Positions 20,187 through 33,583 of a stretch of DNA of 64,000 bases are shown here, one piece after another. Below the pieces are notes generated by a model. The model searched no databases. It saw only the letters and a program-made list of their open reading frames with translations, and was not told the DNA's origin. Each line of letters starts with the position of its first letter. Position 1 is the stretch's first letter. The DNA is from Candidatus Symbiopectobacterium endolongispinus (GTDB lineage: Bacteria > Pseudomonadota > Gammaproteobacteria > Enterobacterales > Enterobacteriaceae). Location of the stretch: assembly GCF_018777385.1 (NCBI RefSeq), contig NZ_JAFJYB010000004.1, positions 558,001 to 622,000 on the forward strand, read 5' to 3'. A program made the position numbers and the translations under genes.

Positions 20187-20794
20187 TCAGCGCATCCAGC
20201 GATCGTTTTTCTTTCTGCTGGGGATCAGGTGCGGTAGCAGCAAACCGATGCCCGCTACGCCACCGCCGTACAGGAACCGTTGGAAATGATTTCCCGTTGC
20301 TTGTCATCCAGTTGCACATTGGCTGCATCGACCTTCTTTTGCGCGACAATCAGCTGATTTTTTAAATCCTGATTTTCGTTACGCAGAGCGGTGATGATAT
20401 TGTCGCTGGCAGACACTTTTTGCTGCATATCGGCAGTACGCTGGTTCCATTCCTGATCTATATTGCCTAACCGCGCGGTGATGTCGGAAACCTGCTTTTC
20501 CAGTTCCGGCACGCGCAGGTGCAGGCTGGGCGTTTGACTCAGTTGATTGAGTGGCAGCCAACTGGTGCGATCTTTGCTATCGCGAATTTGGGCATAGCCG
20601 GCATTTTCATTCACGCTGAGCACGGTGACTTCCTCACCGGCATTGAGCGTGCCAATGATGCGGTACTGGGTGCCAGGGCCGGTATGAATGTAGGTCGACA
20701 GCTCATCGGAGATGTAGCGTTTATCTTCTGCGTGACTCGCCCAACTCAGTGTGAGGCTGACAAAGGTGAAACAAACTAGGCCTAATTTCTTCAT
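20187..20794 (-). pseudogene. ygiM: YgiM, SH3-domain membrane protein, C-terminal anchor lost by frameshift
   Basis: YgiM homologues have a signal peptide, a bacterial SH3 domain, a coiled coil and a C-terminal membrane anchor. ATG 20794 gives MKKLGLVCFTFVSLTLSWASHA, then the SH3 domain (YIHTGPGTQYRIIGTL) and coiled coil (about residues 95-165, ending VQLDDKQREII). The frame then turns to SNGSCTAVA and stops at 20255. In another frame the expected tail QRFLYGGGVAGIGLLL, then PHLIPSRKK and RWMR, is present to a stop at 20187. An indel at about 20285 thus removes the anchor from the product. The rest may still be made as a periplasmic fragment. Confidence 0.85.
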
Positions 20795-21046
20795 AATTTC
20801 ATCACGTTGTGCGAATGGTTGGGTGATAGTAGAGGCATAAGTCTGACGAGGCAATGGGTAAACCGAAAATGAGAACACTCCTATTACCCACGCTGCATTA
20901 CCTGTCATTGCTGCCCGGTAGGTTTTTTCTGCCGCAGATGTTAGGGGTAAGGTGGTATAATATAGCAAGTATCCGTATTTTCCGTCGCTGATGAATGGTT
21001 GTCAGCATCCGACCCGCAGGGTCATGTTTTTTAGATTGAAATGATG

Positions 21047-22194
21047 ATGAGTGAAGAGATCGAACTGAAGTTTATTGTGTATCCGGACATGGCGGCTACG
21101 CCGCCGCGCAAACTGACGGCCTGGCAAACTGACTACAGCTACAGCGAGCATCTGGAAGGGCGACTGCTTAGCAACACCTATTATGAAACGGCGGATAACA
21201 CGCTGCGTCAGTTCGGTATGGGGCTGCGTGTGCGCGGTGAAAACGGCCAGCACGAAATGACGCTGAAAACCGCGGGTACGGTGATCGGCGGGCTGCATCA
21301 GCATCCTGAATACAATGTGCCGCTGGTGAATTGAGTGAGCCTATTTTGGAATTGGAGATGGAATTGAAAGCCGGGCAAACCGATGATTTGCTGGCGCTGT
21401 CGCAAGAGCTGGCGGAGTGGGGTGGAATGCGCCAGGGCAGCCTGAGCAAAGCGGCCCGCGGTTATCATCTGGCTCAAGGTGCTGTGCCGCGCGAATGTCG
21501 GGCGCTACGTATGCTGACGCTGCCTGCAAAGAGCACCATCGATCAGGCGATTGGTGCTGCGCTAGAGCATGCGCTGGCCCACTGGCAATATCATGAAGAG
21601 CTGTGGGCTCGCGGTGAACGCAAGGCGCGCGTGCAATTGCTGGAAGCCAGTGCGTTGATGCGTGAAATGCTGGTGCTGGTGGGGGGCGCGGTACCGCGCA
21701 AAGTGACCACGCTGTTCCGCGCGGCGCTCACCCATCTGGAAGAGCTGGTCGCACGTGAAACGGATGCCGAGAAGGTGTGTTATGACGCCAACTATCTGAA
21801 CAGTAAGTTAGTGCTCACCTCATGGTTAGTTAACAACAGCTGGCGTGAACATATGGATAACAAAAGCCGTATGCGCCTAATGGGCTCGTATAAACGCTTT
21901 TGTGACGTGATGCTGGATCGCGCCATGGCGGAATTGCGCTCCGTATTTAGTCACCCGCTGGATGCGGAGCACTACCAGCAGCAGTTGGCGCGTTTGCAAC
22001 GCAACATCAATGCGTTCCTGCTGCTCTCCAGCGCCTATACGGAAACCACCGTAGAATCCTTTATCGCGCAGTGGCGTGCGGTAGAGCACGGTATCAAGCA
22101 TCTTCCCGCTTCGGGCGTGGACAGCGTGCTGGAAAATACCCGCCGTCAGGCGGTGGAACAAACGCCGTACTGGTTAAGCAGCGCCAGCGTGTAA
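21047..22194 (+). pseudogene. ygiF: YgiF, CYTH/CHAD inorganic triphosphatase, disrupted by an internal deletion
   Basis: YgiF is an inorganic triphosphatase with an N-terminal CYTH tunnel domain (EIELKF motif, here at residue 4) and a C-terminal CHAD domain. The N-terminal part runs to HQHPEYNVPL and stops at TGA 21332. In the next frame the text resumes with GELSEPILELEMELKAG, then RQGSLSKAARGYHL and the CHAD domain. E. coli has about 60 residues between these points. An out-of-frame deletion of roughly 150-180 nt removed several CYTH strands. The gene precedes glnE, as in E. coli. ATGs at 21041 and 21044 are alternative starts. Confidence 0.85.
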
Positions 22195-22238
22195 CGTATT
22201 ATTATTTCCCGGAGTGCCCGGATTATCAGGGAGTTGCC

Positions 22239-25106
22239 ATGTCTAATTCGCCATTCTCCTCTGCGTTGCCGCCGCTGCTGGCGGAGCAGGCGCAGCGTGT
22301 GTTATCCCGCCTGCAAGAGAGCATGACGCTCCATGGGTCCATCGCGCCAGAGGATCTGGCGGTGCTGGCATCCAGTGACTTTGTCAGCGAGGCGCTGGCA
22401 CGCTATCCCGATTGGTGGGAGGCATTGTATCAGCAACCGCCGTAGCCGGAGGAGTGGCAGCATTACGGGCAATGGTTGGCACAAGCGCTGGAGGCGGTGA
22501 GCGATGAGGTGACGCTGATGCGCGTGCTGCGTGAGTTTCGTCGCCGGATGCTGGTACGTATTGCCTGGTCGCAATCACTCGCCACCAGTACCACGCCGCA
22601 AACGCTGCGCCAACTGAGCGAATTGGCTGAAACATTGATTGTGGCGGCGCGCGGCTGGCTCTATGACGCCTGCTGCCGCGAGTGGGGCACGCCCTGTAAT
22701 GCGCAAGGGGAGCCGCAGCCGCTGCTGATATTGGGCATGGGCAAGCTGGGGGGAGGTGAACTAAACTTCTCCTCTGATATCGACCTGATATTTGTCTATC
22801 CGGAAAACGGTCAAACGCGCGGGGAACGGCGCGAATTGGATAATGCGCAATTCTTTACCCGGCTGGGGCAGCGCCTGATCAAAGCGCTGGATCAGATGAC
22901 AATGGACGGTTTTGTCTACCGTGTCGATATGCGTTTACGCCCGTTTGGCGACAGCGGTCCGTTGGTGCTCAGCTTTGCTGCGATGGAGGAGTATTATCAG
23001 GAGCAGGGGCGCGATTGGGAACGCTACGCGATGGTGAAAGCGCGTTTGATGGGCGGCATGGAAGATGCCTACAGTCAGGAACTGCGCGCGCTGCTGCGTC
23101 CGTTTGTGTTCCGCCGCTATATCGATTTCAGTGTGATCCAATCGCTGCGTAACATGAAGAGCATGATTGCCCGCGAAGTACGGCGGCGCGATCTGCGTAA
23201 CAACATCAAGCTGGGCGCGGGTGGTATTCGCGAAATTGAGTTTATCGCCCAGGTTTTCCAACTGATTCGCGGTGGACGTGAACCGGGGTTGCAAGGCCGG
23301 GAACTGCTGCCGACGTTGCAGCACACCGGTAGTCTGGGCCTGCTCTCGCCGCAGCAGGTGGACGAACTGAGCAATGCCTATCTGTTTTTACGGCGGCTGG
23401 AAAACCTGTTGCAAGCGATTGCTGATGAGCAGACGCAAACTTTGCCGCAAGAAGCGCTGAATCAGCAGCGTCTGGCGTGGGGCATGGGATTTGATGGCTG
23501 GGAAACGTTAAATGATGCCTTACAAAACCATATGCTGGCGGTGCGCCGGGTGTTTAATGACCTGATTGGCGATGATGCACAGGACGGGCAGGATGCGCCG
23601 GAGTGCAGCGGTTACAATAGCGTATGGCTGGAGGCGCCCGATGAGGTGGATATGGGGGCGTTAATGCCTCACATCAGCGAAGGGGCACGTAACGAACTAC
23701 TGCGCGCCATTACCGATTTTCGTCATGATTTGGTTAAACGTACCATTGGCCCACGCGGGCGTGACGTGCTCGATCATCTTATGCCGCTGCTGCTGGCCGA
23801 AGTGTGTGCTCACCAGCAGGCTGAGCTTATTTTGCCGCGCCTGACACCGTTGTTGCTCGGTATCGTGACGCGCACCACCTATCTGGAACTGCTGCTGGAG
23901 TCGCGCCCTGCGTTGATTCAATTGGTCCGTCTGTGTGCTACCTCACCGATGGTGGCAAGCCAGCTGGCGCGTTATCCGCTGCTGCTGGATGAACTGCTCG
24001 ATCCGGCGACGCTCTATCACCCGCTGGCGCCGGAAGCCTATCACGATGAATTGCGCCAATACCTGATGCGCGTGCCTGAGGAAGACGAAGAGCAGCAACT
24101 GGAAGCCGTACGGCAGTTCAAACAGGCTCAGCATTTGCGCATTGCCGCTGGCGACATCGCGGGCGTGCTGCCAGTGATGAAAGTGAGCGATCACTTAACC
24201 TATCTGGCAGAAGCCATCATTGCTGCCGTGGTGCAGCAAGCCTGGACGCAGATGGTGGCGCGTTATGGGCAACCGACACACCTGCACCAGCGCGAAGGGC
24301 GCGGTTTTGCGGTTATTGGTTATGGCAAGTTGGGCGGTTGGGAATTGGGCTACAGCTCCGATCTCGATCTGGTGTTCCTGCTGGACTGCCCGGATGAGGT
24401 GGTAACCGACGGTGAGCGCAGTATTGATGGCCGCCAGTTCTATCTCCGTCTAGCGCAGCGTGTGATGCACCTGTTCAGCACGCGTACCTCCTCGGGCATT
24501 CTGTACGACGTCGATGCTCGCCTGCGCCCGTCTGGGGCGGCGGGAATGCTGGTCAGCACCGTCGGGGCTTTCGGCGATTATCAACAGCATGAAGCCTGGA
24601 CCTGGGAGCATCAGGCGCTGGTGCGCGCGCGTATGGTCTATGGTGAGCGTGGCGTACAGGCGCAGTTTGAGGCGATACGGCGTCAGATTTTATGTCAGGA
24701 ACGCGAGCCGGAGACGCTGCGTGCGGAAGTGCGCGAAATGAGTGAGAAGATGCGTCAGCATTTGGCCAATAAAGACCCCGCGCTGTTTGATCTGAAAACC
24801 GATGAGGGTGGTATCACCGATATTGAATTTATCGTGCAGTATCTGGTACTGCGTTATGCGGCACAGGAGCCACGCCTGACTCGCTGGTCTGATAACGTGC
24901 GCATTCTGGAACTGATGGCCCAGTGCGGCGTGATGGACGAGGAAGAAGCGCGGGATTTGAAGTTGGCGTACATTACCCTGCGCGATGCGTTGCATCATCT
25001 GGCGTTGCAGGAACAGTCGGCGCGTGTAAGCGCTGAAAGCTTTTTGAGCGAGCGTCAACAGGTGAAAACCAGCTGGGAGAAATGGCTGGGTGCCTGGGTG
25101 CAGTAG
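22239..25106 (+). pseudogene. glnE: GlnE, glutamine synthetase adenylyltransferase, with an early nonsense codon
   Basis: GlnE adenylylates and deadenylylates glutamine synthetase, the nitrogen-control switch linked to PII. The frame opens at ATG 22239 and stops at TAG 22443 (codon 69), exactly where E. coli has Gln (QPPQADEWQHY here QPP-stop-PEEWQHY). Beyond it the frame is open to 25106. It contains both nucleotidyltransferase domains: [20 protein letters not shown] (deadenylylase) and [20 protein letters not shown] (adenylylase), and the linker between them. Total length would be about 955 residues, as expected. Restart at TTG 22476 or later would drop about 80 residues. Everything else looks well preserved, so the lesion is recent. 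Confidence 0.87.
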
Positions 25107-25191
25107 GCAACGAATGTTGTTTCGAAGGACTGCGGGGGCTGTGCTATTATCGCGGCCAACTGTATGACAAAAAACATCTTGGAGTAGGTGC

Positions 25192-26625
25192 ATGAAAGTT
25201 TCATTACCTGATTTTCGTCAGGCTGGCGTGCTGGTGGTAGGGGATGTGATGCTGGATCGCTACTGGTACGGTCTTACCAGCCGTATTTCGCCAGAAGCGC
25301 CTGTACCGGTAGTCAAAGTCGATACCATTGAAGAACGTCCCGGCGGTGCGGCCAACGTGGCCATGAACATTGCGGCGCTGGGTGCCAGCTCCCGTCTGGT
25401 CGGGCTGACGGGCATCGATGATGCCGCACGCGCGCTGAGCGCCAAACTGAGCGATGTGAACGTCAAGTGCGATTTTGTTTACGTCCCGACGCACCCTACT
25501 ATTACCAAACTGCGCGTGCTGTCGCGCAACCAGCAGTTGATTCGCCTGGATTTCGAAGAAGACTTTGACGGTGTTGATCCGCAGCCGATGTTGGAACGCA
25601 TTGCGCAGGCGCTGCCAAAAATCGGCGCGCTGGTACTGTCAGACTACGCGAAGGGCGCTCTGGCTCATGTGCGGGCGATGATCCAAACCGCCAATGCGGC
25701 GGGCGTGCCAGTCCTGATTGACCCGAAAGGGACCGATTTCGCTCGCTATCGCGGTGCCACCTTGCTGACCCCGAACCTCTCCGAGTTCGAAGCGGTTGCC
25801 GGACGCAGCAAAACCGAAGAAGAACTGGTAGCGCGCGGCGAGAAAATGATTGCCGATTTTGACCTTTCCGCACTGCTGATCACCCGTTCTGAACAGGGTA
25901 TGACGCTGCTTCAGCCGGGCAAAGCGCCGCTGAATCTGCCGACACAGGCGAAGGAAGTCTACGATGTGACCGGTGCGGGCGATACCGTGATTGGCGTATT
26001 GGCAGCGGCGCTGGCGGCGGGAAATTCACTGGAAGATGCCTGTTTCCTGGCGAACGCCGCAGCGGGTGTGGTAGTGGGTAAGCTGGGAACCTCTACCGTC
26101 ACGCCTATCGAGCTGGAAAATGCCATTCGTGGTCGCGCTGACAGCGGTTTTGGTGCGATGGATGAAGCGCAACTGAAAGCGGCTGTCGCGCAGGCGCGCC
26201 TGCGCGGTGAAAAAATTGTCATGGCCAACGGCGTATTCGATATTCTGCATGCTGGTCACGTCTCTTATCTGGCGAACGCACGCAAGCTGGGCGATCGCTT
26301 GATTGTGGCGGTGAACAGCGATGACTCCACCAGCCGCTTGAAAGGCCCCACGCGTCCGGTCAATGCCTTGGCGCAACGTATGGCAGTGTTAAGTGCCCTC
26401 GGCGCGGTGGACTGGGTGGTGCCGTTTGAAGAAGATACCCCGCAGCGCCTGATTGCTGGCATTTTGCCGGATATTCTGGTCAAAGGCGGTGACTACAAGC
26501 CGGAAGATATCGCAGGCAGTAAAGAGGTGTGGGCCAACGGCGGTGACGTCCAGGTGCTGAACTTTGAAGATGGCTGTTCTACCACTAACATTATTAATGC
26601 CATCAAAGCCAATACGTCGCGATAA
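25192..26625 (+). CDS. hldE: HldE, bifunctional heptose-7-phosphate kinase / heptose-1-phosphate adenylyltransferase
   Basis: HldE makes ADP-heptose for the lipopolysaccharide inner core. The 477 residues equal the E. coli length. Domain 1 (about 1-318) is a PfkB kinase with [17 protein letters not shown] and the catalytic signature [11 protein letters not shown]. Domain 2 (about 340-477) is a cytidylyltransferase-like domain with [16 protein letters not shown] (HxGH motif). A GGAG site precedes ATG. It follows glnE as in E. coli and is undamaged, consistent with retained LPS core synthesis. Confidence 0.97.
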   Translation: MKVSLPDFRQAGVLVVGDVMLDRYWYGLTSRISPEAPVPVVKVDTIEERPGGAANVAMNIAALGASSRLVGLTGIDDAARALSAKLSDVNVKCDFVYVPTHPTITKLRVLSRNQQLIRLDFEEDFDGVDPQPMLERIAQALPKIGALVLSDYAKGALAHVRAMIQTANAAGVPVLIDPKGTDFARYRGATLLTPNLSEFEAVAGRSKTEEELVARGEKMIADFDLSALLITRSEQGMTLLQPGKAPLNLPTQAKEVYDVTGAGDTVIGVLAAALAAGNSLEDACFLANAAAGVVVGKLGTSTVTPIELENAIRGRADSGFGAMDEAQLKAAVAQARLRGEKIVMANGVFDILHAGHVSYLANARKLGDRLIVAVNSDDSTSRLKGPTRPVNALAQRMAVLSALGAVDWVVPFEEDTPQRLIAGILPDILVKGGDYKPEDIAGSKEVWANGGDVQVLNFEDGCSTTNIINAIKANTSR

Positions 26626-26644
26626 ACCAAAATAGTACGGGTAA

Positions 26645-28681
<2,037 letters not shown>

Positions 28682-28684
28682 CCG

Positions 28685-28900
28685 ATGGAAAAAGAGGATT
28701 TGATCGCTATCGCCACTCAGCAGATGCCATTTGGCAAGTATCAGGGCCGTGTACTGATCGATTTGCCTGAGGAGTATTTGCTGTGGTTTGCCCGCAAGGA
28801 TGCGTTTCCCAAAGGGCGACTGGGCGATTTGATGCAGCTGACGCTGACCATCAAGATTGAAGGGCTGCAAGGGTTGGTGACGCCGCTCAAGCAGCGTTAA
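28685..28900 (+). CDS. ypeB: YpeB, DUF3820 small protein
   Basis: The 71-residue product (MEKEDLIAIATQQMPFGKY...) matches the DUF3820 protein that follows ligA in E. coli. Conserved features are the MPFGKYQGR turn and LPEEYLLWFARKDAFPKGRLG. It starts four bases after the ligA stop and is surely co-transcribed. Function is not known; a putative quorum-sensing-regulated annotation exists but is not informative. Confidence 0.9.
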   Translation: MEKEDLIAIATQQMPFGKYQGRVLIDLPEEYLLWFARKDAFPKGRLGDLMQLTLTIKIEGLQGLVTPLKQR

Positions 28901-28942
28901 AAGCAGCACCGCGTTTGCGGTGCTGCGCGTGTGGCTGAACGG

Positions 28943-29290
28943 CTACACGTAGATGTTGATTTTATTCTGTTCGGTCGGCTTGTTAACGCCTTTCTCTTGA
29001 GCCGTAGACGTGGATGCCGCCAGCTGCTGTTTACTCTCCGATGACTCATTCTGCAACCGGGCGATTTGGGCCTGAAGCGCTTGAATCTGCGCCTGAATCA
29101 ACTGCTGCTGCTCCTGAATACTGGCCTTTTCTTCATCCGTGCTGGCTTTCTCGAGAGAGTAAGCGAGCGATTTGGCCTGCTGCGTTAGCGTTTTAATCTG
29201 CTGATTAAGACGAGCAATTTGCTGCTCATTGCTGGTCCCTGAGCTCGCGCTGCTGCCAGAGGCAGACGTCACTGCGCTGATGCTGGTCAT
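28943..29290 (-). CDS. FlxA-like coiled-coil protein
   Basis: The 115-residue protein begins with a Ser/Ala-rich stretch and then a long Gln-rich coiled coil (about residues 22-90, QQIARLNQQIKTLTQQAK onward). This composition and layout fit the FlxA-like family, some of which belong to flagellar-class regulons. No signal peptide or membrane segment is seen. AAGGAG lies eight bases before ATG. The neighbouring gene on the same strand is an Aer-type receptor, so a motility link is possible but unproven. Confidence 0.75.
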   Translation of the reverse strand: MTSISAVTSASGSSASSGTSNEQQIARLNQQIKTLTQQAKSLAYSLEKASTDEEKASIQEQQQLIQAQIQALQAQIARLQNESSESKQQLAASTSTAQEKGVNKPTEQNKINIYV

Positions 29291-29536
29291 TTTTTCTCCT
29301 TGTCATTACGGCACTGGTTGTGCTTGTAGAGTATCGACGCTTATTCCCTCTAGCTTGACAGGGATTTTGTAGGAATACAGAATGATAGGATCAGGTTTTT
29401 TACAGTAAATGTAACAATATGTGTTATTTGCTAGTGCCGAGAGAAACACAGGGAGGGGCTATCGGCATTGCGCGGGACGCACGGCGAGGGAATTATCCTT
29501 ATTCCCAGCCGTATCGTGCGTTGAAAGGAGGATTAA

Positions 29537-31072
29537 TCAACTGCCATACACATTGATGGCGCTGGTGAGTCGTTGAGCCTGGCGGTTCAAACTTTTTGCC
29601 GTATCGGTTGATTGCACTACCATTTCGGTATTGCTTTGGGTCATGATTTCTATTTGGGCAATGGATTGGTTAATCAACCCCAACGCCCGCGTCTGCTCTT
29701 GCGTGGCGTTGTTGATCTCTTTGATCATGGTAGAGATTTGCAGCACTTCGCTGACAATATCCGCAATGTGTTTGCCCGCGTTTCCCACCATTTTACCGCC
29801 TGACTCCACGCTTGCGACGTTCGCATCGATCAGCGTTTTGATCTCTTTGGCGGCTGAGGCAGAGTGTTGGGCCAGGTTGCGTACTTCGGCAGCGACTACG
29901 GCAAAACCGCGGCCTTGCACACCCGCTCTGGCAGCTTCTACTGCGGCGTTGAGTGCCAGAATATTGGTTTGAAACGCAATGCTGTCGATCACGCCGATAA
30001 TATCGACGATTTTATCGCTCGCCTTGGAGATGGATTCCATCATACCGATGGTTTCCCCCATGATATCCCCGCCTTTTTGCGCCGTCTGGCTGGCAGCTTC
30101 CGCCATACTGGTGGCTTGGATTGCCGTTTCAGCACTTTGCTGTACCGCAACGGTAATTTCTTCGATTGCGGCGGCGGTTTGTTGCAGGTTGGCTGAGGTC
30201 TCCTCGGTATGGGCATTGAGTGACGTATTGTTTTCCGTCAGACGTTGACTCACGTCGGTCATGCCTTGCACCTGAGTGCCAACGTCATCTACCAGCGAGT
30301 GAAGGTTGAGGCCAAACTGATTAATGGAGCGCATTAACAGGCCTATCTCATCCACGCGGTTAAAGTGAACGTGTGACGTTTTACGTCCGGACACCACGCT
30401 CTGTGCGTGTTTCTGCATGGTTTTCAGTGGGCGACTGATTTGGCTTTGCAGAAAAGCATCCAACAACAGAAACAGGATGACCGCAGCCAGCGCGGACCAG
30501 ACCGGATCGAGGCCGAAATAGGTGAGCAGAATGGGAGCCAGCGCCGCGATAAACAGCGGGCAACGGATACGCCAGCGTACGGAGATTTTTTGCAGCACAG
30601 AAAGCAGTGCAAATAACCCGGTGTGGATCACCAATCCTTTGTAGAAAGCGCGGCTGCCTGCTTGCTTTTGTTGTACGGCTTCGTATAGGGGTTCGACAAA
30701 TTTGATCTCTTCCGCGCTCGGCGTGTTGCGCACGGAAATATAGCCACTCAATTGATTGTTATGATAAACCGGCGTGACGTTGGCGCGAACCCAGTAGTGG
30801 TCGCCGTTTTTACATCGGTTTTTTACCAGCCCTGTCCAGCTATCGCCTTGTTGCAGGGTGTACCACATGTCTGCAAACGCTTCGACGGGCATATCTGGGT
30901 GGCGCACCACATTGTGGGGCTGTGTGATAAGTTCATCTTCTGTATAGCCGCTGACGCGAATGAAAGCGGAGTTGGCGTAGGTAATGTAACTTTGAGTATC
31001 GGTGGTGGACATTAAAGTTGTGTCCACGTCCAACAGATACCCCTGTTGCGTAACAGGGGTATTGACCCTCAT
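29537..31072 (-). CDS. aer: Aer-type aerotaxis/redox receptor (PAS-containing methyl-accepting chemotaxis protein)
   Basis: Aer senses redox state through FAD bound to an N-terminal PAS domain and signals to CheA/CheW. ATG 31072 ([25 protein letters not shown]) gives 511 residues, matching the family. The PAS region has [21 protein letters not shown], the FAD-associated VVRHPDMP and [14 protein letters not shown] hydrophobic anchor (about 205-240) and a HAMP region follow. The signalling hairpin [20 protein letters not shown] is perfect. No C-terminal CheR-binding pentapeptide is present, as in Aer. It is one of the few intact non-core genes here. An in-frame extension to 31171 is not needed. 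Confidence 0.88.
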   Translation of the reverse strand: MRVNTPVTQQGYLLDVDTTLMSTTDTQSYITYANSAFIRVSGYTEDELITQPHNVVRHPDMPVEAFADMWYTLQQGDSWTGLVKNRCKNGDHYWVRANVTPVYHNNQLSGYISVRNTPSAEEIKFVEPLYEAVQQKQAGSRAFYKGLVIHTGLFALLSVLQKISVRWRIRCPLFIAALAPILLTYFGLDPVWSALAAVILFLLLDAFLQSQISRPLKTMQKHAQSVVSGRKTSHVHFNRVDEIGLLMRSINQFGLNLHSLVDDVGTQVQGMTDVSQRLTENNTSLNAHTEETSANLQQTAAAIEEITVAVQQSAETAIQATSMAEAASQTAQKGGDIMGETIGMMESISKASDKIVDIIGVIDSIAFQTNILALNAAVEAARAGVQGRGFAVVAAEVRNLAQHSASAAKEIKTLIDANVASVESGGKMVGNAGKHIADIVSEVLQISTMIKEINNATQEQTRALGLINQSIAQIEIMTQSNTEMVVQSTDTAKSLNRQAQRLTSAINVYGS

Positions 31073-31449
31073 TTTAACCCCCTGATTCGAATTTGAACAC
31101 GCAGACATCAGAGCGTGTAAATTTATGATGTTGCTGAGGATGCCGTCAATTCCTTCGTTTTTAAATAGCACTTTTAAAATATAAAACCTAGTGAATATAA
31201 TGAGTTAAAACATCCAGTTATAATAATTTCATGTGAAACTACAGGATGGAATGAAACGCTCAATTGTTACTGTGGTTTGCAAATTTGTTCAAATTTGTAA
31301 ATAAAATGAAGGGCGTTATTCGTGGGAAAAATCTTATAATCCCTACAAAGGGTTACGGGATAAACAGAAAATATTAATCAATAATAGAATAAAAAATAAA
31401 CGCCAGGCAACGATAAGTTGCCTGGCGAAATATAAAAAAGGTTTATTTA
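31073..31449. other. AT-rich spacer between aer and garD
   Basis: This 377-bp stretch holds the aer promoter region at its left side and the garD terminator at its right side (31401-31427). I see no coding signal in the rest. Confidence 0.4.
31394..31427 (-). terminator. Rho-independent terminator of garD
   Basis: Perfect 11-bp stem CGCCAGGCAAC / GTTGCCTGGCG with a five-base loop. On the reverse strand it is followed by TTTATTTTTTATT. It lies about 25 bp after the garD stop. Confidence 0.85.
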
Positions 31450-33022
31450 TCAAGTTACAGGCGCAGGGTTGAATACCTCCAGTGCGTTATGTAGGCCCCA
31501 TTGATCCGACCAGGTTTTCTTCCTTCCGCTGGCAATATCAAGGATAAAATGGAACAGCTCCCAGCCTACTTGTTCGATGGTGGCATCGCCGGTAGCAATT
31601 GTGCCTGCATTGATGTCCATCAAATCATGCCATCGTTCCACTAATGCGGTGCGGGTCGCCATTTTGATCACGGGCACGGCTAACAGGCCATAAGGTGTGC
31701 CGCGACCGGTGGTGAAGACCTGCACGGTAATGCCTGAGGCTAACTGCTGGGCGCCACACACAAAATCGCTGGCAGGCGTTGCCGCATAAATCAACCCGCG
31801 TTTGGTCGGACGCTGCCCTGGAGAGAGCACTTCGGAAATGGCGCTTTGACCTGATTTGGCAATCGAGCCGAGCGCCTTTTCTACCACGTTCGCCAGCCCA
31901 CCATTTTTATTGCCCGGAGACGGATTGGCGCTGCGATCGGTTTTTCCGGTATCCAGGTAGTTGTCATACCAGGCCATCTCTTCAAGCAGACGGCGACCCA
32001 CTTCTTCGGTCGCGGCGCGCGGTGTGAAAAGGTGAATGGCATCGCGTACTTCGGTGACTTCCGAGAACATCACGGTAGCGCCGCAGCGCACTAGTAAATC
32101 TGAGGCATAACCCACTGCCGGGTTGGCCGTCACGCCGGAGAAGGCATCGCTGCCCCGCACTGCATCCCTACCACTAACTCAGAAGCCGGGCAGGTTTCGC
32201 GATGCCGCAGGTTAAGGCGTTGCGGGTGGCGATCTGCCATCGTGAGAATGTCATCGACCATCGACTGGAACCCCACATGGTGCTCATCTTGCAAACGCAC
32301 AATGCTGGTGTCGTCCAGCGAGATAGCGTGCACATCGGGAGTGCCTTCCAGCAGACGTTCCGGTTGCAATTTTTCACAACCCAGACCGACAACCAGCACT
32401 TCTCCGCCAAAATTGGGGTTCAGCGCCAGATTGTGAATGGTGCGAATGGGAACCACGGCAGCAGGCGCGTTAATGGCAACGCCACAGCCGTAGAGATGGT
32501 TCAACGCCACTACGCCATCGACATTCGGATAACGGGGCAGCAGGTCGCGTTCGATCAGTTTCACCACGTAGTCAACCACGCCTGCGACACAGTGCACGCT
32601 GGTGGTGATACCGAGCAGGTTTTTACTGCCCACGCTGCCGTCTGGATTGCGATAGCCCTCGAAGGTATAGCCTTCCAGCGGCGGTAGCGGCGCGGGCACT
32701 TTGGTCGCCAGCGGCAGGGTTTCTAGCGGTGGTGCGTCCGGTAATTCAACCAGGGATTCATCAATCCAACTGCCACGGGCAATCGGTCTTACTGCATAAC
32801 CAATAATTTCGCCGTAACGAATAATGGCCTCTGCGGTATTAATGTCACTCAGCGCAACTTTATGCCCTTGAGGTACATGTTCAATTAATTCAAGTCCGTC
32901 TGAAAAACGGGTGCCAGCACGTAATCCATTATTATTGACGACAATAGCAACATTATCGGATTCGTGGACTTTAATATAAAGCGGTTTTTCCAGTACGGAA
33001 TCTGTCACTTTTTTTCTGACAT
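31450..33022 (-). pseudogene. garD: GarD, galactarate dehydratase, two homopolymer frameshifts
   Basis: GarD dehydrates galactarate to 5-keto-4-deoxyglucarate. The protein aligns end to end with E. coli GarD (523 residues), ending [15 protein letters not shown]. Lesion one is at about 32157: VVGMQCG turns out of frame where homologues read MQCGGSDAFSG, a G5 to G4 contraction. The second frame (31450-32136) then carries the remaining 230 residues. Lesion two is at the start. ATG 33022 with an AAGG site reads MSEKK-stop, while one more A in the A7 run would give [23 protein letters not shown] at 33008 would bypass this second lesion but lacks a ribosome site. The gene is divergent from gudP. 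Confidence 0.85.
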
Positions 33023-33583
33023 GATGTAAGCCTTTATTCTCGGTCTGTAAAATAACGTTCGTTACTATCGCTGTCGGCTAATTCTTCATTGCTCGTGGAC
33101 GAGTATAAAGCCCAGACTCTGTGGGTGCATTATGCAAGTGACCTATTTTTTGCCGTTAATCCCATTTTTTCTGTGGCGTTAAGACAAGAAGAGGTGAGTG
33201 CTATCACACATCGCCCGGCGTGGGGTATTGCGGGTGCGTGAGGGGGTTATCAGCGATGTGACGCATCGCGCGAATCGCCTATTTTCGTGAAATACCTCCC
33301 AGTCGATAGGGCAACTGCACCAACATATTTAAAAATCGATTTTCAATGTTGTGCCTTTCGCTAGTGAGCCGGCAATTGACGGAATTTATAATCTTCTGGC
33401 GAGTGAATGATTCGGTTAACTATTTCAAAGTGACAACACTGAAGCGTTCGCAATATAAAGCTTAAAGGCTAAACAATTAGTGATTTACCACACTTTCATT
33501 CTGATAACCCTACGGCATTCTGTTTCCAGGAATGTGTTATTGAGAATGAATGAACTAACCGTGATCGACAGCAGGAGTTCATC
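33023..33583. other. Divergent garD/gudP regulatory region
   Basis: This 561-bp spacer separates the divergent arms of the hexarate cluster. It holds a plausible CRP site (33193-33208) and a GCAGGAG ribosome site for gudP at its right edge. In relatives such spacers are controlled by CdaR or similar sugar-diacid regulators, but I cannot recognise that operator here. No coding signal is visible. Confidence 0.5.
33193..33208. promoter_or_regulatory. Possible CRP-cAMP site
   Basis: GGTGA-GTGCTA-TCACA agrees with the CRP consensus TGTGA-N6-TCACA in eight of ten arm positions. It lies between two catabolic operons, where catabolite control is expected. Confidence 0.5.
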
